Source: Planctomycetota bacterium
GTDB lineage: Bacteria > Planctomycetota > Phycisphaerae > UBA1845 > Fen-1342
Direction: 5' to 3'
DNA: 33,090 nucleotides
Assembly (NCBI GenBank): GCA_022574815.1
Contig: JACZRH010000011.1
Coordinates: forward strand, 1 to 33,090
Below, in pieces: positions 15,556 through 22,588 of the stretch. The notes beneath the pieces are model-generated. The model was given only the letters and a program-made list of their open reading frames with translations, did not search any database and was not told the origin of the DNA. Numbering within the stretch: the first letter of the stretch is position 1; every line of letters starts with the position of its first letter. The translations under genes and the position numbers were made by a program.

Positions 15556-16434
15556 ATGATTGTTGATTGTCATACACAGATTTGGGATTCGGCCACTGCG
15601 CGCGGGCGGGCCGACACGGCCATGGTCAGCGAGGCCGTCCAAGCGGACGCAATGCATCATCTCGAAGCGCTTGTCCCGGTCGACCACGCGTTCGTGTTGG
15701 CGTTCAAGAGTTCGTATCTCGAGGCCGAGATTCCCAATCGTTTCGTGGCCGACTACGTGCGGCAAAATGCGTCCAAAATGGTCGGCTTCGCCGGGATCGA
15801 TCCGACCGAAGTCGATTGGCGCGAGGAGCTGCGCATCGCGCAGGAGGAGCTGCACCTCAAGGGCGTCACCGTCTCGCCGGCGTTGCAGAACTTCCACCCC
15901 TGCGACACGCGCGCCATGCGGCTCTACGAGCAGTGCGCCAGCCGCAAGATGCCGATTATCTTCGAGCAGAATCATCGCAGCGCCGCCGCCAAGATGGAGT
16001 TCTCGCGGCCGGCCCTGCTCGATGAGGTCGCCCGCGAATTCCCCGACCTGCCGATCGTGATCGCGCATATGGGGCATCCCTGGATTGCCGAGACCGTGGT
16101 CCTGCTCGGAAAGCACGAGCGCGTCTTCGCCAACGTCGCCGGTTTGCTGCGGCAGACCTGGACGGCGTACAACGCTTTGCTGACGGCGTACGAATGCGAC
16201 GTGATGAACAAGCTGCTGTTCGGCAGCGGTTTTCCCCATCGCTCGCCGACGGCATGCATCGAGTCGCTCTACTCGATCAATCAGATTCGCGAAGGCACCA
16301 GCCTGGCCGCGATCCCGCGCGAGCAACTGCGCGGCATCGTCGAGCGCGACGCACTTGCGCTGCTGGGCATCGAGCAGCCCGCCGCTCGCGTCACCAACAA
16401 GCCCAAATCGACGATTCTCGCGGATGATGAATAG
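15556..16434 (+). CDS. Amidohydrolase-fold protein with altered metal-binding residues
   Basis: A 292-residue protein of the amidohydrolase_2 (TIM-barrel, PF04909-like) family. It opens MIVDCHTQIWDS, has FVADYVRQNASKMVGFAGID, HLKGVTVSPALQNFHP (the KGv strand of the family), PIVIAHMGHPWIAE and LLFGSGFPHRSP. Three positions that normally bind metal differ: the first-strand HxH is HTQ, the strand reading MPIIFEQNH lacks the usual His-x-Gly, and the last-strand Asp of FGSDFP is Gly. This suggests another metal arrangement, a different chemistry or loss of catalysis. ATG 15556 has only a weak GAAAG before it. The downstream lipoprotein gene starts inside its last codons, so the two are co-expressed. 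Substrate unknown. Confidence 0.82.
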   Translation: MIVDCHTQIWDSATARGRADTAMVSEAVQADAMHHLEALVPVDHAFVLAFKSSYLEAEIPNRFVADYVRQNASKMVGFAGIDPTEVDWREELRIAQEELHLKGVTVSPALQNFHPCDTRAMRLYEQCASRKMPIIFEQNHRSAAAKMEFSRPALLDEVAREFPDLPIVIAHMGHPWIAETVVLLGKHERVFANVAGLLRQTWTAYNALLTAYECDVMNKLLFGSGFPHRSPTACIESLYSINQIREGTSLAAIPREQLRGIVERDALALLGIEQPAARVTNKPKSTILADDE

Positions 16435-17068
16435 CCCCCTGCGCGAACGGACGGGTCGGCGTCGGGCCGCGGCCGCGGTGATGCTGATTCCCCTTCTCCT
16501 ATGTTTGCTCGCGGGCTGCCGCCTGCCCGACTCGGAGGTTCGGCTCGTTTCGTACAAGGACCGGGAGTTTCCCGAGCCGTACGGAATTCGCTTTACGGAC
16601 TGCACGTATCGGACCGAGCCGACGGGGGACTACCACATCGTCGCACGCGTCGCGCGCGAGCCCGGCGACTCGAACAGCGGCCCGATTACCCAATACATGC
16701 ACATTCATCTGTTCTGGAAACCGCGGCCCGGCCGAACCTTTGTGAACCGGTCGACCATCGATGCGACGCTACGCTATGTGATCGTGACCGACGCCGGCAC
16801 CGTGGAGTATTCGGGGACGGGTTTTGTCTATCCCAAGCACCCGCGCAGAAGCGACAAGCTGATCGCCGAAATCGAAAGCGCACGGCTGAAAGTCGCGTCG
16901 CTGGTCGGCGAGCCGACCGAGATGCTCGGCGACTCACGCCTCAGCGGCGTGCTGGTCGCGACCTTTGATCCAAGTCGAACGCTGGACCTGCTGCACGAGA
17001 TGAACCTTCATGCCGCTGGGCAGGGAGCGACTTCGGGCCCGCCGGCCGAGCCGAAACCCACCGAATAA
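16424..17068 (+). CDS. Putative lipoprotein of unknown function
   Basis: A 214-residue protein with a charged start, a hydrophobic stretch and a lipobox (MLIPLLLCLLAGC), so Cys is probably lipidated and the protein held on a membrane from outside the cytoplasm. The mature part is beta-rich with YRTEPTGDYHIVARVAREPG, MHIHLFWKPRPGRTFVNRST and VEYSGTGFVYPKHPRRSDK; I do not recognise a named family. The ATG at 16424 lies within the end of the amidohydrolase gene (stop at 16432-16434), an 11-bp overlap suggesting translational coupling; ATG 16427 is an equal choice. Its stop lies 6 bp from the convergent neighbour. Confidence 0.75.
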   Translation: MMNSPLRERTGRRRAAAAVMLIPLLLCLLAGCRLPDSEVRLVSYKDREFPEPYGIRFTDCTYRTEPTGDYHIVARVAREPGDSNSGPITQYMHIHLFWKPRPGRTFVNRSTIDATLRYVIVTDAGTVEYSGTGFVYPKHPRRSDKLIAEIESARLKVASLVGEPTEMLGDSRLSGVLVATFDPSRTLDLLHEMNLHAAGQGATSGPPAEPKPTE

Positions 17069-17074
17069 GCCGTA

Positions 17075-17740
17075 CTATGGCGGCGCGTCGATCCGGTCCC
17101 GGATCGCCTGCTCCAGTTGCGGGTCGGCCAGGATGGCCTCGATTCTCTTTCCGATCGCAGCGAGGTAGGTCGCACCGCGTTCGCGCTCCTTGGCGGTCGT
17201 CTTTGCGAGCAGCAGCTTCATCAAACCGGACGGGTCGGTCATTGTGTTCGACAAGGCGCTCTTTTCGACTTGTACCGTGCGCAGCAGCGCGGTCATGCGG
17301 TTGTATTCGACGATGCGATCATCCAGATAGTCGCGGCGCTGCCCGGCATCGAGCGCGTGGAATCGTTCGATGTGGCTCATCACCAGCGGTTTGAATGCAC
17401 CGAAGACGTGCGCGCGAAAATTCGTCTGCTCGTCGGAGGCCAACCGCCGCAGTGCTCCGGTGAACGCCTCTCGAAACGACGTCTCGCCGAGAAGCCGGCC
17501 GATTTGTTCCCGCAAGAAACGCGTCGTCTCCGCCGGACCCAGCCGCGGCAAACCCTTGGGATGCGCGATGAAATGAACGGACTCGGCGGCCTCGGCGCTC
17601 GCGCCCGGGACGCGGGGCGCGAGCACAAACACATTGACCGCCCACCACGCCCCAGCTAAGACGAGCACGGGCGCGACGCACGCCGCCACGCGCGCGATCC
17701 GTCGCGATCGATAAAATGTGGTCGTCGAACCCGGATGCAG
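17075..17740 (-). CDS. Membrane-anchored protein of unknown function, probable CTG start
   Basis: A protein of about 221 residues with one N-terminal membrane helix (VAACVAPVLVLAGAWWAVNV) and a helical extracytoplasmic remainder (GPAETTRFLREQIGRLLGET, FGAFKPLVMSHIERFHALDA, MTDPSGLMKLLLAKTTAKER). No known family recognised. A GTG start at 17689 would begin right inside the helix and lacks a Shine-Dalgarno. Further upstream, in frame, a CTG at 17740 is preceded by a perfect GGAGGA six bases away. It gives a normal N-terminus (HPGSTTFYRSRRIAR, then the helix) with positive charges on the cytoplasmic side. No ATG, GTG or TTG lies in frame between 17689 and the upstream TGA. If CTG is rejected, use 17689. 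It is divergent from the LigD-type gene. Confidence 0.65.
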   Translation of the reverse strand: MHPGSTTTFYRSRRIARVAACVAPVLVLAGAWWAVNVFVLAPRVPGASAEAAESVHFIAHPKGLPRLGPAETTRFLREQIGRLLGETSFREAFTGALRRLASDEQTNFRAHVFGAFKPLVMSHIERFHALDAGQRRDYLDDRIVEYNRMTALLRTVQVEKSALSNTMTDPSGLMKLLLAKTTAKERERGATYLAAIGKRIEAILADPQLEQAIRDRIDAPP

Positions 17741-17819
17741 GTGTCATCCTCCGTTGTCGCCGCGCTCCAGCGGTGAGAGGCTATGCGAGGGGCCGTACGC
17801 GGTCCACAGCGGGCGTGCC

Positions 17820-18182
17820 ATGCTCTTCGTTCTGCTCGAACACACGGTCGAACACCCGCGGCCCGGCGCACACTGGGACTTGATGATCGAGCTGCCCGGC
17901 CGGGAGAAGCTCGCGACTTGGCGCCTGGCGCACGACCCCATCACGCATGTGGGCGCCATCGAAGCGGTGCGGATCGGCGAGCATCGTCGCGTCTACCTCC
18001 ATTATGAAGGCGACATCGGTGGAGGGCGCGGCAGCGTTCGCCGCGTAGACCGCGGCGAAAGTGTGCTGCTCGAGTCGAGCGAGGAGCGGATCGTCGTGGA
18101 GCTGCGCGGGGCGGCGCTGCGGGGCCGTTGCGAGATTGCGCACGTCGGTGAAGGCGCCAGGTTCCGTCGGCTCGACCGTTGA
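17820..18182 (+). CDS. Stand-alone LigD 3'-phosphoesterase-like domain protein
   Basis: A 120-residue protein matching the N-terminal phosphoesterase domain of ATP-dependent DNA ligase D, which trims 3'-phosphates and 3'-ribonucleotides at broken DNA ends. The match covers FVLLEHTVEHP, AHWDLMIELPG, LATWRLAHDP, RRVYLHYEGDIGGGRGSVRR and a final beta strand set. Residues corresponding to the known metal and catalytic positions are present with correct spacing: His12 and His18 (H-x5-H), Asp20, His55 and Tyr59 (H-x3-Y). The Arg two residues after the catalytic Asp in LigD is Met22 here. No ligase or polymerase domain or Ku gene is in the window, so it acts alone or with partners elsewhere. ATG 17820 has no strong ribosome-binding site. 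Confidence 0.78.
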   Translation: MLFVLLEHTVEHPRPGAHWDLMIELPGREKLATWRLAHDPITHVGAIEAVRIGEHRRVYLHYEGDIGGGRGSVRRVDRGESVLLESSEERIVVELRGAALRGRCEIAHVGEGARFRRLDR

Positions 18183-18279
18183 CGGCATCAGCCGTATAAG
18201 CACGGTTCCACAACCGAGTCGATCCGGGCGCGACCGACGGAGGCGAAGGGCGTTCGGATCGGCAAGAGCGGAGGCACGA

Positions 18280-19782
18280 GTGGTGGCACAGAACGCGTAC
18301 GAATCGTTCGTCGGGCGGATCAAGGACATCGACACGGCCCACCAGATCGAGTCGCTGCTCGGCTGGGACCAGGAAACGTATATGCCGCGCCGCGCGGCCA
18401 AGGACCGCGCCAACCAGATCGCGCTGATCGCGGGGATCGCGCACGAGCGGCTGATCAGCGAGGAGGTGGGGTCGCTGCTCGAAGAGCTCGAACGGAACGG
18501 AGCCGACGACGACCCCGTTGTCGCGACCAATGTGCGCGAGACACGCTGGCGCTATGACCGCGCGGTCAAGCTGCCGACCGATCTGGTGAAAACGATCGCC
18601 AGGACCAGCACGCTCGCGAAGGCTACCTGGGCCGGCGCGCGAAAGGAGTCCGACTTCTCGCGTTTCGCACCGCACCTGGTGGAGCTGCTCGACCTCAAAC
18701 GCCAAGTCGCCGAGCACATCGGCTACGACGGCGAGCCCTACGACGCGCTCATGGACGAGTACGAGCCCGGCGCCCAGGCCGCCGACGTCCAGGTCGTCTT
18801 CGACCGCGTCAAGGCCGAGCTGGTCCCGCTGGTCGCCGCCATCAAGGACGCCCCGCGCCGTCCGGACACGACGATTCTCACCCGCACTTGCCCGGTCGCC
18901 GGCCAAGCCGCGTTCGACCGCCGCGTCGCCGAGGCGTTGGGCTTCGATTTCGAGGCCGGGCGGATCGACGTCTCGACGCACCCGTTCTGCTCGGGGCGCG
19001 GGCCGCACGACGTGCGCCTGACGACGCGCTACGACGAGCACTACATGCCCATGTCGCTGTTCGGCACGATGCACGAAGCCGGGCACGGGCTCTACGAACA
19101 GGGGCTCGACCCCGAGCACATCGGCACGCCCATGGGCGACGCCGTCTCGCTCGGCATTCACGAATCGCAATCGCGGCTGTGGGAAAACCAGGTCGGCCGC
19201 GGACGCATGTTCTGGAATCACTACTACCCGGCGTTGCAAGCCGAATTCCCGTCGCTGGCGGATGTGCCGCTCGACGACTTCTATTTCGCGATCAACACGG
19301 TCCGCCCGTCGTTCATTCGCGTCGAGGCGGACGAGGTGACGTACGGGCTGCACATCATGCTGCGCTTCGACCTCGAGCGGCGCATGATCTCCGGAACGCT
19401 GGCGGTCAACGACATCCCCGAGGCCTGGAACACGGGCATGCAGGAGTTGTTCGGCATCACACCGCCCGACGACGCGCGGGGTTGTCTCCAGGACATTCAC
19501 TGGAGCATGGGGACTTTCGGCTATTTCCCGACCTACGCTCTGGGGAACCTCTACGCGGCGCAATTCTTCGCGGCGGCGCGCCGGGCGCTGCCCGATCTCG
19601 ATCAACAGATCGCCGCCGGCCGAACGGCCCCGCTCTTGCAATGGCTGCGTGAGAACATCCACCGGCACGGGCAGCGCTACCGCGCGCACGAACTGGTGAA
19701 GGTTGTCACGGGCGCGGAGCTTTCGCACGAGCCGTTCATCGCGTACCTGAACGCGAAATTCCGCCCGCTGTACGGCATCTGA
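18280..19782 (+). CDS. Carboxypeptidase Taq, M32 family metallopeptidase
   Basis: A 500-residue zinc carboxypeptidase, the usual length for M32 enzymes, which release C-terminal residues broadly except before Pro. The N-terminal helices contain IDTAHQIESLLGWDQETYMP, the family signature. The catalytic core has DVRLTTRYDE (DxRxTTR), MHEAGHGLYEQG with zinc ligands His265 and His269 and catalytic Glu266, then LGIHESQSRLWEN holding the third ligand (Glu295). FGYFPTYALGNLYAAQFF and the C-terminal ELVKVVTGAELS complete it. GTG 18280 is chosen because GGAGG lies 5 bases before it; a second GTG follows at 18283. It is probably cytoplasmic, as no signal peptide is seen. The gene follows the LigD-type gene after 97 bp. 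Confidence 0.95.
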   Translation: MVAQNAYESFVGRIKDIDTAHQIESLLGWDQETYMPRRAAKDRANQIALIAGIAHERLISEEVGSLLEELERNGADDDPVVATNVRETRWRYDRAVKLPTDLVKTIARTSTLAKATWAGARKESDFSRFAPHLVELLDLKRQVAEHIGYDGEPYDALMDEYEPGAQAADVQVVFDRVKAELVPLVAAIKDAPRRPDTTILTRTCPVAGQAAFDRRVAEALGFDFEAGRIDVSTHPFCSGRGPHDVRLTTRYDEHYMPMSLFGTMHEAGHGLYEQGLDPEHIGTPMGDAVSLGIHESQSRLWENQVGRGRMFWNHYYPALQAEFPSLADVPLDDFYFAINTVRPSFIRVEADEVTYGLHIMLRFDLERRMISGTLAVNDIPEAWNTGMQELFGITPPDDARGCLQDIHWSMGTFGYFPTYALGNLYAAQFFAAARRALPDLDQQIAAGRTAPLLQWLRENIHRHGQRYRAHELVKVVTGAELSHEPFIAYLNAKFRPLYGI

Positions 19783-19806
19783 CTCTGGCGCATTGGTTGT
19801 ACTTCC

Positions 19807-19838
19807 GCGGCTCCCCGAGCCGCAGGCTTCAGCTTGCG
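19807..19838. repeat. Adjacent small hairpins, REP-like
   Basis: GCGGCTC-CCC-GAGCCGC (19807-19823) is a perfect 7-bp stem. It is followed at once by CGCAGGCT-TC-AGCTTGCG (19821-19838), an 8-bp stem with one wobble that shares three bases with it. The second hairpin has the AGGCT...AGC(C/T)TG core of the tandem repeat at 14375. The pair lies 25 bases after the M32 stop and could also act as a transcription terminator, although no T-run follows directly. Confidence 0.5.
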
Positions 19839-20005
19839 TGGATGTGCACCGCGCAGTCATGTGTTGAGGTCCGACTCGAACGACAAAAGTGGATCAAATC
19901 ACCAAGCGTACCAAGACCAGTTTTTTTCGTGTCCTGGGTGGTTCCGTCACACCAGACCGGACGGCCCGCCGCTGGAATGGATAGAGCAAACGGATCACTC
20001 CGCGT

Positions 20006-20011
20006 TATGAT
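20006..20011 (+). promoter_or_regulatory. -10-like TATGAT next to start codon
   Basis: TATGAT ends 9 bases before the ATG at 20021. Transcription from it would begin at or within about 3 bases of the ATG, giving a leaderless or nearly leaderless message. The gene also lacks a Shine-Dalgarno, which agrees. No -35 match is seen. Confidence 0.35.
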
Positions 20012-20020
20012 GGCAGCCGT

Positions 20021-20890
20021 ATGACGCCGACCGACCCGCCTTCAACGTCGCCCGACGACGCGCTTCAGAATTCGCGCGCTGATAATTCGGCGGTGTCGAG
20101 CGACCTCTATTGCCCCGACTGCGGCTACAACCTGCGCGGCCTGCCGGCGGTGCGCTGTCCGGAGTGCGGGCTGTCGGTCGAGGCGCTCATTGCCGAGCCG
20201 GGGATACCGTGGGTCCGCAGGCACGAGTTGGGTTGGTTCCGCGCTTATTGGAAAACCGTCTGGACCGTCACGTTCCGCCACAAGCGCTTCGCCCGCGAAA
20301 TCCTGCGTCCGGTCAGCTACGCCGACGCGCAGCGGTTTCGGTGGGTGACGATTGTTCACGCCTACGTGCCACTCTTGGCGTCCCTGGGGCTGGGATACTT
20401 CTTCGGGCCGGAGGAGGTGGCAGAGTTCCCCGACACTGTCAAGCCGTGGAAGATTTGGATTGTCGCGGCAGCCCTATTGCTGTTCTTCATTGCGGCGACT
20501 GGAGTGCCGAGCTATTTCTTCCATCCGCGTCGCTTGCCGGTCGAACTCCAGAATCGAGCAGTCGCCATGAGTTATTACACGAGCGCGGCGCTGGCTTGGA
20601 TGTTTGTTTCGCCGCTCGTCAGCGGGATCGGGCTGGCCTTAGAAGGTGCAGTCGGCGAGACGGTTGTCCTGGCCGTGCATTTGGTTGCAGCGAGCGTCGT
20701 TCTTATGTTGTTCGGAGTGTGGTTGTCCGACCTGCGCCGCTTGGCGGGCCGAATTCTTCGCGCCCGGCTCAACGGCTGGCTGGTGTCCGCGAGTATAGGC
20801 TTACTATGGCTCGCCGTTGGTGTATTCATCGTTGTTGGATTGCCGGCGGCAGTCTCATTTGTCGTCGTCGTCGTCAGGAGCCTCACGTAG
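20021..20890 (+). CDS. Zinc-ribbon multi-pass membrane protein (planctomycete type)
   Basis: A 289-residue protein. After a polar N-terminus comes a Cys4 zinc ribbon, LYCPDCGYNLRGLPAVRCPECG, with Cys31, Cys34, Cys46 and Cys49. An amphipathic region (GWFRAYWKTVWTVTFRHKRF) and about five hydrophobic helices follow between residues 107 and 286. This 'CPxCGYNLRG' ribbon joined to membrane helices is common in planctomycete genomes and has no assigned function. ATG 20021 has no ribosome-binding site but a -10-like box directly upstream. The last five Val codons are a (GTC)5 run, and the gene's end overlaps the end of the opposite-strand gene by 36 bp. Confidence 0.8.
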   Translation: MTPTDPPSTSPDDALQNSRADNSAVSSDLYCPDCGYNLRGLPAVRCPECGLSVEALIAEPGIPWVRRHELGWFRAYWKTVWTVTFRHKRFAREILRPVSYADAQRFRWVTIVHAYVPLLASLGLGYFFGPEEVAEFPDTVKPWKIWIVAAALLLFFIAATGVPSYFFHPRRLPVELQNRAVAMSYYTSAALAWMFVSPLVSGIGLALEGAVGETVVLAVHLVAASVVLMLFGVWLSDLRRLAGRILRARLNGWLVSASIGLLWLAVGVFIVVGLPAAVSFVVVVVRSLT

Positions 20891-22342
20891 CCTATTGGAC
20901 TCGAAGTCGCTCATCGGCCTCGGGCGGTCGCCATTCAGAAAGAACAAGAGGTCCGCCCTTTTGGGACCGAGGGAGCCGTCCTCTTCGATCGTGTACGCTC
21001 CCCGATCGTCTTTTCCATCCGGCCCCACGCTGTACAAGATGGGCGACGGCCTATCCGGGCGATAAACGAGCGTGCCACCGGCGTCGGCGAATGGGTCGCC
21101 GGGTAGCGCCGGAAGATACTCGGGCACGAGTTCGCTCAATCGTTCCGGCCGCCGTCCGTGGTCCAGCTCGAACAACCGGATGGCCAGGGCCGTCGCCGCC
21201 ATTCGCCGCTTGGTCAAAGCGTGAAAACACGACTCGATCGATCTTTCCAGGGCCGGCCAGAGTATTGAGCTCATCAATTGGACCAGGCGATCGAACCCAG
21301 AGTCAAGTTCCGGTTCAGTTGGAAACAGGTCCTTCGCCGCCGGCCAGTTCGGCGCCTGGCTGGCCTCGGCGAACGCTGTGCTTCGGTCCATCATGTCGAT
21401 GGCATCGAGCAGCCAAGCCGGGCCGAACGCAAAACGCAGGGGCCACGGCGTTTGGCCGAGCGGTCCCAGATAAAGCCATTGAACGGTATCCAACTGCGCC
21501 ATTCGTTCCCAGTAGAACGCTCGAAGGGCGGCCGCCCGCGAGGGGCGTTCGTCGAGCAATTCCGCGATCAAGGCGCGGACTTGGGCGCGGCCTGCGATCC
21601 CGCCGGGCGAAGCAAGCCGGGAAGAGACGGCGTCAACGCGAAGCGTCGGCGCAAGATTCTCCACGCCATTCGCGGCGATTGCCGAAATGGCCAGGCTGAC
21701 GAGGTGGGATATCAACAGCGCGGAATCCTGGGCCACCGCGTCTGAGCAGCGAAGTATATCCCGCAGAATCTCGATCGCCTCCGCATCGTTGCGCCGTTCG
21801 TGTGAATACAGCGCCGCCGAACAAAGCAACTTCGAAAGTGTCCTCTGGCCGGAAAGGTGCGGTAGTAATATGTTGAAAACTGGACTTGCTATGCGAATGT
21901 TCCAGTCAACCGCCGACCTTGCCCGTGCCTGCCGCGCCAGACGCAATGCCTCGCGGTTCGCCTCGAAGAGATCGCGCGCCTCGCGAGGGTGTTGCCGGCA
22001 CAGTCGCGGATCGGTCAAGATATCGTTAAACGTCAGAGTTACGCTATCCGGTACCGTGACGGCTGCGGCGGCCTTCCTGAGAAAGTGAGCCGCGTTCTGT
22101 TCGTCGGGCACCGCCGGTTTCCGAAAGTCCTCGAGCAGCACCGGCTGACCCAGCGCGCGATAGTGTGCGATTCGCTCTTGAAAGCGCCGATTTGCCTCCC
22201 AGCCCCACCACCAGCGCAGCGCGCCGAGGGCGACGAGCAGAACGCCGACGGCGACACCGATCCGCTTCAGCCACCAGAAGCGTGGCGGGATCGGTCGGGT
22301 GTCGCTGGGTGCATCGACGATGCTGTTCGGCATGGTGGCCAT
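20855..22342 (-). CDS. Membrane-anchored protein of unknown function
   Basis: A 495-residue protein with one membrane helix near residues 27-48 (KRIGVAVGVLLVALGALRWW) and a large helical extracytoplasmic part. Near the C-terminus are AIRLFELDHGRRPERLSELV, YLPALPGDPFADAGGTLVYR and ILYSVGPDGKDDRGAYTIEE. This block resembles the C-terminal part of type II secretion pseudopilins and related planctomycete proteins ('P.DPF....l.Y.......YSvGpDG.DdgG'), but there is no prepilin N-terminus here. The tail is Asp-rich (EAPDDDDDK) because it reads the complement of a GTC repeat. ATG 22342 lacks a Shine-Dalgarno; a TACAAT box lies 6 bases upstream. The end overlaps the neighbouring zinc-ribbon gene by 36 bp, tail to tail. 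Confidence 0.8.
   Translation of the reverse strand: MATMPNSIVDAPSDTRPIPPRFWWLKRIGVAVGVLLVALGALRWWWGWEANRRFQERIAHYRALGQPVLLEDFRKPAVPDEQNAAHFLRKAAAAVTVPDSVTLTFNDILTDPRLCRQHPREARDLFEANREALRLARQARARSAVDWNIRIASPVFNILLPHLSGQRTLSKLLCSAALYSHERRNDAEAIEILRDILRCSDAVAQDSALLISHLVSLAISAIAANGVENLAPTLRVDAVSSRLASPGGIAGRAQVRALIAELLDERPSRAAALRAFYWERMAQLDTVQWLYLGPLGQTPWPLRFAFGPAWLLDAIDMMDRSTAFAEASQAPNWPAAKDLFPTEPELDSGFDRLVQLMSSILWPALERSIESCFHALTKRRMAATALAIRLFELDHGRRPERLSELVPEYLPALPGDPFADAGGTLVYRPDRPSPILYSVGPDGKDDRGAYTIEEDGSLGPKRADLLFFLNGDRPRPMSDFESNRLREAPDDDDDK
20861..20875. repeat. (GTC)5 microsatellite in overlapping gene ends
   Basis: Five GTC triplets lie where two convergent genes overlap. They encode Val5 on the plus strand and Asp5 on the minus strand. 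Copy-number change would keep both frames, so the tract could vary harmlessly. Confidence 0.8.
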
Positions 22343-22348
22343 ACGCGG

Positions 22349-22354
22349 ATTGTA
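22349..22354 (-). promoter_or_regulatory. -10-like TACAAT six bases before the start codon
   Basis: On the minus strand TACAAT is followed by 6 bases and then the ATG at 22342. The transcript would begin at about the ATG. With the absence of a Shine-Dalgarno, this suggests a leaderless message. No -35 match was found. Confidence 0.4.
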
Positions 22355-22588
22355 ACATCGCAGCGGGCTTGCCCGGTAGGGGCGCCGCCGTGATCGCGAA
22401 GCCTTGCGACGTGCTACTCGATTACGCGCCGGCCGTTAGTTCGACGTGATGCCCTTTGATTCGCGCGAGCCTTGAGGCCCCGGTCGGCGACCAGGTGTGA
22501 TTCGACAATTCGCGACACGATTCGACGGCGGCTTGCGGTCGTTACGACATATATTGTTGCAGGCTGTTGCGAACGAAGGGAGTTCAAT

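Noticed and set aside
15105-15566. Possible 153-residue gene before the amidohydrolase
   Set aside because: No family sense, no ribosome-binding site, poor codon pattern, and it runs into the amidohydrolase start in another frame.
17319-17747. ATG 17747 frame as the real start of the membrane protein
   Set aside because: It reads in another frame without sense and its ATG directly abuts the GGAGG, too close for normal initiation.
17941-19860. A 639-codon open frame on the minus strand, longer than the M32 gene opposite
   Set aside because: It is the complement of the carboxypeptidase reading, with composition set by third-position GC; it has no domain sense and no ribosome-binding site.
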